A DNA stretch of 64,000 bases, taken from Isoetes taiwanensis (Eukaryota > Streptophyta > Lycopodiopsida > Isoetales > Isoetaceae). This document shows, in pieces, positions 54,575-64,000 of the stretch. Made by a program: the position numbers and the translations under genes. Within the stretch, counting starts at the first letter, position 1; each line of letters begins with the position of its first letter. The stretch lies in contig JAJEKV010000312.1 of NCBI GenBank assembly GCA_021234155.1, positions 208,501 to 272,500 on the forward strand, in the 5' to 3' direction. The notes below the pieces were generated by a model. That model was not told where the DNA came from. It saw only the letters and a list, made by a program, of their open reading frames with translations, and made no database searches.

Positions 54575-57500
54575 GTAATATAGTGGCCTTTGTTGCAGGT
54601 TTCATCTTTTGGTTTTACCACTGCTGTAGCAGAAATTTCCAAGCAAAATGTATGTCCCTCCTGCGATGCAGTCTATACAACCATCAAACATAAGCAAACC
54701 CTTTGCACATGAATAGACCAACGAGAAATATTCTTATACATGTTCAGGTCGATGGAAGACATAAATCCATGCATTGTGGTAATAGTAAAGCTGGCTGTAC
54801 TTTAATATGCAAGAACAAGTAGGTGCAACTTTAATAGGGTCAACAGTTGTCATGTGACAAACTTGAAATTAGTTACTTTTATATCTTGCTACCTAGATAA
54901 CAGTCAGGCCAGGATCCCAGCTATAACAATACGAACTACATAGTTTGTTCTTGCTGGAATAAGAAAACTATGAAATCAGAAAGTCGTGGATTGGTTGCCA
55001 TTGAGTTGTGCAACAAGAAAACTTTGAGATGTAGATTTAGATCTGAACGAGCAGTAACTTAAGCACACAGATCTCCATGCCATAGCAGGCCCTAAAGATT
55101 TAGTTGGTTTAATAGCTGTAGTACAAGCTTTACATTGCCAAACGGAACCTGTGCTGTGGCTTGTGAAGGTGTGTTGAGATCTGAAGTTGATGAGTTGTTC
55201 ATTTGTATTTTGAGGGCATACAGGGAGACGTTGCTTGAATGTGGCAGTCTGTGTGTCTTTGTATTGGCGGTGATGGCAAAACTCTGCCAGACTATGATGC
55301 ATAGGGAAATCTGAACCCATCTTTGATTATCTCTTTCCATCAGCAAGTACTAGCAGATTATATGTGGTAAAGCTTTTATCTTGATTTTCAAGTTTTTTAT
55401 TTTGAAGTGACAATGATTGTTCTGATTCAGAAGTTATCTGTCCACAGATTTTGAGCAACTCTGCAACATATAGAGATTGTTAGTAAGTCCCCTATACTCT
55501 GTTGTTGTTCCATGTTCTATTAAAACTGCTTCCCTCATGCTTAAATTCGAAGCTGCAACTGTCACACTTTATATGATGAATATGGTAATAACAACATGGA
55601 GTGATTCGATAATGAGTTATGACATCGCCACTATTTCATTCCCAGGGATACCTTCATGACTGAGATGTTGAAGATGTTATCACGATGAAAACCATGTGCT
55701 GGGAAGTATATGAGTACTAAAGAAAAAAAGCCAGGAACATGGACATTGGCTTCTGATCAATTATAAGCATGTAAACTTTGATTATTGTCATAAATGAATG
55801 GAAGCTGCTGCTGTACATTTAAATGTTACACCCTTTTAAGTTCTAACCTGCTTTTCAATATTGCATCGAAAGGCTTTGCAATGAGGATTTGCAATGGTCT
55901 TCTTAGTGGTTGAATGTAAACCGAAGTTATCTGCCGCAGAGTCTATTAAATTAAATGCATGTATTAAAGCTCCCTGTTGCTCCCAAGTGAGATGCATGGG
56001 ACAAGAACATAGCCCGGCAAAAGTGCAAAATGCAAGAAGCGGTGAATGTTAAAAAGGACGTAAGGGAGAGAAGGAGAAATTTCTTTACAACTTTGCTTCC
56101 TCCGAGGCGGAACTCCACTGCAGTGGGCTTAGAAAGATCATTGCCAACCCGATTTCAAAAGAACATCTTGAGCCTTATCGCGATAAGGTATTTAGCAATG
56201 CTCTCGAAAAAATGTCGCGGTCACTACCGATTTCCATGTAGAAAACCTCCGAGAGAAAACAATGTTGGTGGATTTGGATTTATCAAAGATATAGACAAGC
56301 TAAATGTGCAATTTCGTTTGTTATCATAAGTATTAGTGCCTTCACCATGTTGTGTCGTGATTGTTTTGCTGCAGATCTCCATTTTGGTCGTACAAGCTAT
56401 TATTCAAAGAGTTTAAGCACTTTGCTGCTTGAAATGCTTAAAAAGGGTAAGAATAATATAAAAATCTTACTTTTCCAAATGAAGATGCAATTGTTGTTGT
56501 TGCCAGCCCCATGTCAGAATAATTGCCACCTAAGTGAAGGCCAAAGCGGGAGTTTAAAAGCAAGAGCAATGCTAAAAGTGCCACTAAAGCCTAAAAGCAA
56601 GGACTCAGATTGGTTGTCAATTGGAACTGAAAAGACGTTCCTTTAGGAGATGAACCCTTCTATTTTTCTTACAGAAATTAAAACTCGGGTTATGGCGGCC
56701 GATAAGCTATCCTAAGGGACCCTGGTGCTTCTCGTTTTTGTTTAAAACATTGCACTCTTGCAGGGGATCCGGATTTGATATCTATATCAAGGACATCGCT
56801 TCTGGTATACACAGCTTTGCCAAATTTGGTCATGCTGATAGAGAAAATGGCAAGCCCAAGATTGTTGTGCTACCGGCAAAACAGGGGCCTGGTCTGCAAA
56901 GACATTTAGGCGCATCCCCAAATCTTTTCCGACCAAATGTTTCCGCCAGGCTTTCTTGTTTGGGCGTGGCATTCAGCCCGATGGTCATATGCTCGGGGTA
57001 AGTTGCAAATAGAAAGGCCTGCATCCTTGTTTTACATCTTAGGGAATAAATGCTCCGAGCTTAAATTTTCTTAGTAGCTGGCTTGGCAAGGTCAGTGTAT
57101 TTGTTGAGGCAACCAAGTTTCTTGAACACAGTGAGATTTGTAATAGAAGGTTTTTGTGGTATATATGAGTACTCTGTCACAGGAGGCAAGTTCCTCTTTA
57201 GTTTTAAAATGTCTTCTGGCAAGGTTCAAATGGAAAATGAGTGGAACTCTCTCGTCTAAAGACATGCAATTTTCTCTTTGTTGAAAGGGATCTCATTATT
57301 TTAAACAGGATTCTTAAGCCAGATTTTATAGATTGGCTGTAATAAGGACTAGTAAAGAGTCAGCTTCAGAAATTTCACCTTTTTATGCTTGACAATCCTG
57401 AACTATTGTCCTGTCTTTTTGTTTCCGTTTATAATCTAGCTTTTATTAATGTAGATATGTTTATGCCTACCGTAAATATGGATGTGTATTATGTTTTCAG

Positions 57501-59240
57501 ACAATTAAATAATGGTGAGCATGACTTCTGCTACAATTTACGCACTGGATCTTGGGTTGCTAGTGCAAATGATGGTAGGTTGTGCGCATTTGGTAAGATT
57601 ACAAAGCTGGCTGTAAATTTGTCTTATTAAAACTCTTGCTCTATAAAATTATTTCCGGCCTTAAAATGCTTCTGTCCCCAAGTATTTTCTCACGTTGAAG
57701 ATGGCAGATGTTTGTCTTCAAAATTGTGTTGTCAATCCAAATATTTAAAGAAATGTTAAGATCATAGGTTATCTTACAAGGTGGCAGCATTTGTGCATTT
57801 CATGTGATACTGTTATTGCAGCGCATTTGGTAATTGCCGCAGACTTGCATCATAAAGCAAGTTCCATAATCTCTATTATGTTGACTGCTTTGTTATATGC
57901 ACTGCTATGCCGGAATGATGGAATGCACATGGTAAGTTAGGTTAAACCATCCAGGTCCATTAGTCTGCCATGTTGCCTATGTAGTTGTATATTGATGGGT
58001 TATTGTATTGGCATGTTTGAGTTGAAGGTCTTGAATAATTTTGATCCCGTCCATTCACCTAAAAGTTCCATGTTTGTGCTGAAGAGCAGCAAAGAAGTAG
58101 GATTGTTACACGAACAACTCCCTTTGCAGTTACAACTCCCTTAAATGCTTAGCCTTAGTATTTTTCGGCTAATAAACTGCGCTCGGCTTGGCAGTTGATG
58201 GGCAATGCATTGACAGAGGTTTGCTCCAATCTGTTTTTGCAGTCCGGCTTGGATACAAGTTTATTTACAACAGGTGCGATCAATCTCTTGGATTTCTACA
58301 CCCAGCTATATAAATCTTCCTGTATTTCTATTGCTCTTCTCAATCTTGCTATGTCCATTTCTGGTACCTCTAATTTTAAGGTTTTTTCCTTACTTTACAA
58401 AACTGTTGCTTTGTTGCAAATGGAATGTTGACAAAAGAAAATGCCTGATAACCCGTCCCTTTTTTCGTTTAATTATTATATATGTTTTCAACGTAGCATT
58501 GCTACCATCACTGCGATTTCCTAGCATATCCCATGGACATGCATTTTTAATTTCAGATGTGACTAACCGAGCTTAATATTGTCCACGGAACTTTAAAATT
58601 TTGAAAAATGCTAAGGCTTCTCATGGCCGTGTTTTGCTAGTCTATTATCGTTAGTTGTTTCCATTGCTCCCATGTGTCGGTTCGAACTTGGTGCTTTCAG
58701 CGATGGTGGACCGACGAGCTTTGGCTTCATTTATGTCCTCCGGGTTAACAGGGGATGGGCTTGTGCTAGAAGGTGTATTTGCTTTTAATTAGGGATGGAT
58801 GTGGCATATGAGTTTAATGTCTAAAAAATCAAAAAATATATCGTGCTTATCCTATTCTCGCCTATCTACGGCATTCAATCCATTTTCTGCTTCTCTAGCA
58901 AAGGTGGAGCAGGAGACCGGCGCCATGTAGCTTATCAAAGAGAATCGACATCTTATCATCTTAAGTCGCTTTGGTTTGGTCGGCCTCGTAAGTCTTCTGT
59001 AGGTTTCATGGTCGTTTTGCTTCAGATCCGATCGGGCTCGAGTTAACCTCGCCATGGCCGGCTGTTGATTGGCTTCCAGACCTTGGTGCAGAGTATGGCT
59101 GGCTTAGTTAAGTTCTTCTCTCATTTTTTGTTCTATTATGCTGTTGTACTTAAGTTGTTTTGTACATTTTGTGCCCCCGTGCTCATTTTCACTCGTGTCT
59201 TATAGCAAGGGTGCATTACTGATTTTTCGTCACTGTTACA
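54575..59240. other. 4.7 kb with no firm gene; exon-like block at 56,764-56,998
   Basis: The block 56,764-56,998 is bounded by CTTGCAG and GGG/GTAAGT and is open throughout (GSGFDIYIKDIASGIHSFAK then FGHADRENGKPKIVVLPAKQ); another frame of it contains AFLFGRGIQPDGHMLG. It could be a captured exon, but the family is unknown. Other frames (56,030-56,329; 57,385-57,630; 58,195-58,431) are unassigned. Confidence 0.3.
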
Positions 59241-59245
59241 ATGCA

Positions 59246-59562
59246 GTCAAGTATGAAGCTAAGTTGAAGGAGGGTTGAAGCGTTGGGAGTTCCAAATTGA
59301 CGAAGGTATATTTCTGATTGCAGTTTCTTGAGCAAATATTGGAATCCAGGCTGGCGTATGATTATAATCCTAATGCATGTTATTGTTACAGAGCAAAGTC
59401 ATTTTAGGTTTTGAGAAGGCAGTTGCATCTTTGACGAAAGGTGAAACTGCAACCATTTGGATTGCTCCCGATTATGGCTTTGGTGAAGTTTCTACCCCAA
59501 GGGACCTTTCAGTAGTGCCGCCAAACTCCAAGTTAATTTATAAGGTAGAAGTAACTCTGAAG
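59246..59562 (+). pseudogene. FKBP-type peptidyl-prolyl isomerase domain fragment (two exons)
   Basis: Exon 1 (59,246-59,305) gives VKYEAKLKEG and, after a frame change, KRWEFQIDE before a GTATAT donor. Exon 2 (from 59,392, after TTACAG) gives VILGFEKAVASLTKGETATI, then IAPDYGFGE and DLSVVPPNSKLIYKVEV, with a GTGAGT donor near 59,563. This is an FKBP domain of the multi-domain ROF1/FKBP62 kind (compare EEQVIEGLDRAV..MKKGE, AVVPPNSTVYYEVEL). An extra A after GAGCAA at the exon 2 start breaks the frame (EQ-VILGF), and exon 1 lacks the TVF segment. The partner FKBP and TPR domains are absent. Confidence 0.85.
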
Positions 59563-59867
59563 AGTGAGTTTCTTTGTATTTTGCATTTTGGTGGCCATTG
59601 CAAGAGTGTGGCTTTGCGGCAAGAGCAGTTAAATGTGCTGCATACTATTTCAGGCCTGATATTAACACGGATTTTTGAAGAACAGAACGCAATCGATAGG
59701 GTCGTGGAAAACCTAGGCCTTATTTCCATGTATTTTTCCAAAAAGTTGCGTTGGTTCAAAATTGTTTTGTAGAATGTTTCTCTTTATCATATCTTTATAT
59801 CCATGTTCATTACTGTTTGTGAAGCCTCATATATCTTATGGACTTTGTATACGTATTCACAAGTGCA

Positions 59868-60115
59868 CTTTCTGCCATAGTATCGATTGAAACCGTGGGA
59901 AAACCGAAAAAAGATGCGGCTTATGAAGGTCTATTCTCTTGGATTGAACAAATGCCGAGGATATGCTACAATTAACACATTGCATGGAACCAAGTTGTAG
60001 CGAGGATGTTATCAAATATAGAATGTAAATCGCCAAGCCGCCACACTTTGCATGCAGAATCGGCTAGCTTTCAAAGACGCATGTACAAATCTATCTCCGG
60101 TGAGAAATGACATGC
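59868..60115. repeat. diverged direct repeat, copy 1
   Basis: Shares order and wording with 63,745-64,000: CTGCCATAGTATC/CTGCCATGGTATC, ATGAAGGTCTATT/ATGAAAGTCTATT, GGATTGAAC, GCATGGAACCAAGTTGT, TGTACAAATCTAT, GAGAAATGAC/GAGAAACGAC. The spacing of about 3.88 kb encloses 60.1-63.7 kb. Confidence 0.65.
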
Positions 60116-62265
60116 CAAAGATGTAGCCTTGCCTTTTGCATTTAGGCAAAGGAGGTTGTGGTTATTTGTTTCAGATTTCTAGCTTTTATCTTCATAAGAG
60201 AGCTTGACATAAAGCTTCAAGAGATTGGAACTGGGACTAGAAAATGTCCAAATCTGTTTTTTTTAGAGTTGTATTGTGCTTCTTTGGAAAGGCCCCTTAT
60301 CCGAATTTCATAGTATTTCAATGTTACATGGCGGGTACGGTTCCGTGGACCTGATCCCCGCATTCAATATTCATGTCACCATAAATTATGGGGTGATGCA
60401 ATTTTTGGTCAATTGCTACTTTTGTCTCTTTATTTTGCTACCCATTTTTGCATACCATGAATGAGATGAACTATTGCCATCCGGATATGGCGTAGTCGGA
60501 AGGTATGAACCAACATAAAAAATAGCTCATGTCGATCTCTTGGAAGGTCATTCATGATAATGCTTGATCCAGCTTTGGTGCAACCGGACCTTTGCTATGA
60601 TTCTCGCTTATTTCTAGGATTATCGCTAGTATCTATGATGTCACACAGGTCTCTTTTCCACTTCTCTAAATCCTTTCCTTCTTAAATCTATTAATCAAGT
60701 CTCTCGCTTTTGCAAGCGCCGTTTGTTGATAGTTTATTTATTTTTATGGGCAATAGCTAACGATTTTGCATTTCGGGCCGCATTTTCAACACTTATCCAT
60801 TTGGTCGTAGTGGCGATGGAGCCACCGGGTCCGGGCGATTACCTCCATAGCCAAAAGTCGGGCTAGGTTTTGTACCATTGTAGGTTGCTCGGATGATCAT
60901 GAAAGTGATGGCACTATCCTTTCCATGTGGTCGAGGTTTTAATAGGAACTCAAGAACATTTTACTATCACTTTCCATAATAAATAGGGTATCTGAAGTTG
61001 TGTTAAATAATCTTTTCGCATCCAATAGTTATTGTACATGTTAAGCACCACACCTAATGTTGCTTTTCATAAAGTTGGTCATGGCAATGTGCCTCTGCAA
61101 ATAAAAGCAAATGTGGCTGATGTTGTCTCTTTGAAAATTACTGAGAAGACATCGAGAAGAAACATAATAGCAATCCATGCAATTTGTTGATTGATGTTGC
61201 ATAGGTGACATCCATGGTTTGTACACGCTAAATGTGGTAATCGTTAAAATTGCAAATAATAAGTTCCTTACATTCCATGATTATTTATGGTCGAAATTCG
61301 ATCGTAGAATTCAATCGTATGTCTGCAATAGTCCTTTGTGTCAGTATGAGATTAAAATCAACTTAAGGTTGTCCTATTAGGAAAGAATTAGTAGTACTTG
61401 GGTCCTAGATTCTACAGATGTCTTTGGACGTGATCGCATTAGTATTTGTCAATAAAAGGCTAATGAGCCAGAAAACATACCAGCCCTATGCAAAAACAAG
61501 CCAAGACTTATGTGGCTCTTCTCAACACATGCATTTCCTATTCTTTTGTGGTACTTATTTCAATGATTGCAAGTTTAGGTTGTTCATATCGCAAGATTAT
61601 ATGGGCCTATGAGTAAGCTTGTCCAAATGAAATGCCTTCGCCAAAAAGGCTGGTCACGTCTTACTTTTTATGCAAGAATATTTCTTCCACTTATTAGGCA
61701 ATTGCTCTCTAAGTTTCAAATTTTGATGCTTGCACCAGAGTCTTGACGCCCTCGTACAGTTTGATTGCAAAGACATTGCTGGGTATCTTTTAATTTCGAT
61801 ATTGACTTTGATGGACGATGTGTGAACATGCATTCAATAACTTCTGCATGTAGCAGGCAACATATTTTGATTTGAACATATGCTATTATTAAAGCTACTG
61901 AGGCAACATTGATTTGAACATATGGTATTATTAAAGAGATACAATTTGCCTGAGTGTTGTTGCAAACTTCACGGATTCAATTGTAAATATGGGTTGAAAT
62001 TCACAAGTTATACTCTTTTGAGTTGTTTTTGAAATCCATATTTAAAGCACCATAACTTGAAGATTCCAACTCCGTTTTAGATGATTCTACCGCCTTGGAC
62101 ATATCTCACTATTATTTCTATTTGTGAAAATCGCCATTATGTTTGATCAGTCACAAAGAAGTTATTATCATTTTAGTCAAACTCAACATTTCTAAGGGTA
62201 TTTTGGTAATTTTGGCAAGATATAGGGGCATTTTGTAAATTTTCTATTGTTTTATCCCACAAAAA
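60116..62265. other. no gene seen
   Basis: AT-rich with short frames only. AACATATG(C/G)TATTATTAAAG occurs twice (about 61,876 and 61,915). No domain is recognised on either strand. Confidence 0.4.
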
Positions 62266-62268
62266 CTT

Positions 62269-62560
62269 TATATATACACAATTATATAAGCACCCACCAT
62301 GTTCTAGTACTTTGAGGTGTCGCCGTGTGAGTCATCCAGATCTGAAATCGACGGTCCATGCGACGACACCTCAAAGTATTGGAACATGGTGAGATGGCAG
62401 CAATATTTGGTGTAGCAGATCTTAACCGTTAGATAAAAAAGTGAGCATAAATCCTAGCCATTAACTTTCTAATATTAAATTTTTTTTTTTTTTAAAGGAG
62501 GTGAGGTGGCACCCTCATAATAAAAAAAGTAGTGAGGTGTCAAGGCATTTATGAGTGGAC
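62269..62560 (+). repeat. TATATA-TIR left terminus with foldback and GTGGCACC module
   Basis: It begins TATATATACACAATTATAT (62,269-62,287; two bases differ from the other ends) then AAGCACCCACC, like 48,066-48,076. The foldback 62,296-62,390 has arms ACCATGTTCTAGTACTTTGA and its complement with about three mismatches in 30. From 62,440 on it is the inverse of 3050-3200 (GAGGTGGCACC, ATTTATGAGTGGACATTCTA). Confidence 0.75.
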
Positions 62561-62564
62561 ATTC

Positions 62565-62735
62565 TAGGAAGCTTCCCTTTGCTTAATCGCCTTCAAAGGC
62601 ACATAGCTTGCAGTAGAGGGGTCGGATGAAGGTGAAGCCCACGCCGTTGGATTGCTCTCATCGAGAGCTTTCCGATGAGTGGTGCTTTGGCATTATTTTT
62701 TCGCAGTTGGAGCCAACATGATCGAATACTAAGAA
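62565..62735 (-). repeat. conserved 165-bp repeat block, copy 3 (inverted)
   Basis: Reverse complement of 2878-3043: TGCAGTAGAGGGGTCGGATG, TCATCGAGAGCTTTCCGATG and TCGCAGTTGGAGCC. Confidence 0.85.
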
Positions 62736-62744
62736 AGAGAATCT

Positions 62745-63462
62745 AGGAGAATCGTTATAGGATCTTAGAGAATCCAAAGGAATATCATGAGAATCTTAGA
62801 GAATTTATGGGAATCTCAAGAGAGCATCTTTGAGAATGTAAGGGAATCTTGATAAAATCTTTAAGATCCTAGAGGAAACTTGAAGGAATGTTGGGATCAA
62901 GGGGAATCTTTATAGAATCTATGGGAACTAGAGGATCACAAGAGAATCTAGAGGAATCTCAAGCGATTCTTTGAAAATCTAGGGGAATATTCCTAAAATC
63001 TTTGAGAATTTAAAGTAATCTTGATGGAATCTTGGAGAATCTAGGAGAATCTAGGAGAATCTTCATAGAATCTTGGAGAATCTAGAGGAATCTTGGGGTA
63101 TTCTTTTGGAATCCAAGGGAATATAAAGGAATCTTCAGAAAATCTTTAAGAATCTATGAGAATCTAGATGGAATCTTGGAGAATGTAGGAGAATCTTAAT
63201 AAAATATATGGGAATCTATGTAGAATCTTAAGAATCTAGGTAATCTTTGTAGAACTTTAAGAATTTTAAAGAATCTTTGAAAATCTAGGAGAAACTAAGA
63301 GAATCTTAAGAGAATCTTTGAGAATATAGGAGAATCTTTCTGAAATTTTTGAGAATCTAGGGAAATCTTGATGGAATCTTAGAGAGTCTAAGAGAATCTT
63401 CATAGAATCTTGGGAAATCTAGGGGAATATTCATAGAATCTTGGAGAACCTAGAGGAATCAT
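62745..63462 (-). repeat. degenerate GAATCTTGGAGAATCTAG array (inverse of 1680-2870)
   Basis: About 0.7 kb of irregular GAATCT(T/A), GGAGAATCTAGG and similar words. It is the reverse complement in style of the array at the left end of the window and is attached to the same block. Confidence 0.8.
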
Positions 63463-63744
63463 GCTTTGTTGTGTGACTTGCTATGTACATTTGCAAAAGA
63501 TGACTACTTTCTATTGTTCACATCTAGAATCTGCAGAATGTCACCAAGTTGCATGCCAACCTGTAGAGAGTGAATCATCCTGTTTGGATCACTTGTAGAG
63601 AGTGACTCATCCTGTGTGATGTGCACTGCATGGCATGTGATGAGGCATTGGATTTGAGAATTTATTTGCAGTGATGCACTGTTTAATTCCAAGGGCAATG
63701 TGACCTTGACCTCATTTGAATAAACTTCCAATACCTTTCGAATG
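63463..63744. other. no gene seen
   Basis: Contains a short direct repeat (TGTAGAGAGTGAATCATCCTG and a close variant 45 bp later). The 75-codon minus frame here is unassigned. Confidence 0.35.
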
Positions 63745-64000
63745 CTAGCGCACTTCCTGCCATGGTATCAAACTGAGATCTGTGGAAAGCAATGAAAAAA
63801 ATGATGGTTATGAAAGTCTATTATTTTAGATTGAACTCAAACTGAGCATATGCTGCAATTAGTATAGTGCATGGAACCAAGTTGTCTTTGCAAGGCAAGC
63901 TCCCGTACTTTTATGCATGCAATTTTTTGTAGTTTACAACATGTGCATGTACAAACCTATATCGACCAAAGGAGCGACTAGCGAGAAACGACCGAATGGA
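63745..64000. repeat. diverged direct repeat, copy 2 (runs to window end)
   Basis: Counterpart of 59,868-60,115. It may continue beyond the window. Confidence 0.65.

Overview
The window looks like repeat-dense intergenic DNA of a land plant nuclear genome. It is AT-rich, with no long intact host gene. Its few coding traces are plant families broken into exon-sized pieces with recognisable GT/AG introns: NAD-malic enzyme, a PPR E domain, an MSI1-type WD40 protein, a coclaurine-N-methyltransferase-like protein, alanine:glyoxylate aminotransferase 2, PARP and FKBP. I cannot name the species. The only large, nearly intact coding region is a Helitron RepHel protein.

Layout. 1-1.03 kb: decayed NAD-malic enzyme fragment on the minus strand, next to a repeat terminus at 1.2-1.64 kb. 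1.68-3.4 kb: degenerate GATTC-type array and mosaic repeat modules. 3.4-9.4 kb: no recognisable gene. 9.48-10.0 kb: another repeat terminus running into a (TA)n tract. 10,902-22,569: a CACTA-type element defined by a perfect 32-bp terminal inverted repeat starting CACTACAAGA and by subterminal TGACTCTAATT-type repeats. It has no CACTA transposase, but holds a hAT-like transposase pseudogene, a complete 418-bp TRIM retrotransposon, an hnRNP-H-type RRM fragment, a PIF/Harbinger transposase pseudogene and a probable aspartate aminotransferase fragment. 22.95-23.4 kb: MSI1/RBBP4-like fragment with a duplicated exon. 25.66-29.53 kb and 48.39-52.26 kb: two nearly identical direct copies of a 3.9-kb segment carrying a PPR E-domain pseudogene. 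29.5-37 kb: mosaic modules, a 466-bp direct repeat, a 216-bp hAT MITE with an intact 8-bp target duplication, and a RING-H2 fragment. 37.76-42.71 kb: the Helitron. 42.95-43.3 kb: three tandem tRNA-like units with A-rich tails. 43.8-44.1 kb: a GC palindrome and a 33-bp inverted repeat. 44.95-45.3 kb: C-terminal two exons of a coclaurine N-methyltransferase-like gene. 52.3-60 kb: repeat terminus, then AGXT2, PARP and FKBP fragments. 62.27-63.46 kb: mosaic modules inverted relative to those at 1.6-3.2 kb.

The unifying observation is a family of elements ending in TATATATATACAATTATAT (or close variants) at (TA)n-rich sites. Seven such ends are visible (1643, 9857, 29534, 48047, 52259, 52287, 62269). 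One copy is bounded at both ends (48,047-52,259). Two inverted copies of one roughly 430-bp subterminal region each abut a different host-gene fragment (NAD-malic enzyme at the left, AGXT2 at 52.8 kb). The fragments keep introns, so capture would be at DNA level, as in Pack-type elements. About ten gene families are represented only by fragments, most with frameshifts or stops. The window is best read as a graveyard of gene fragments carried by DNA transposons, with no genes acting together as a pathway.
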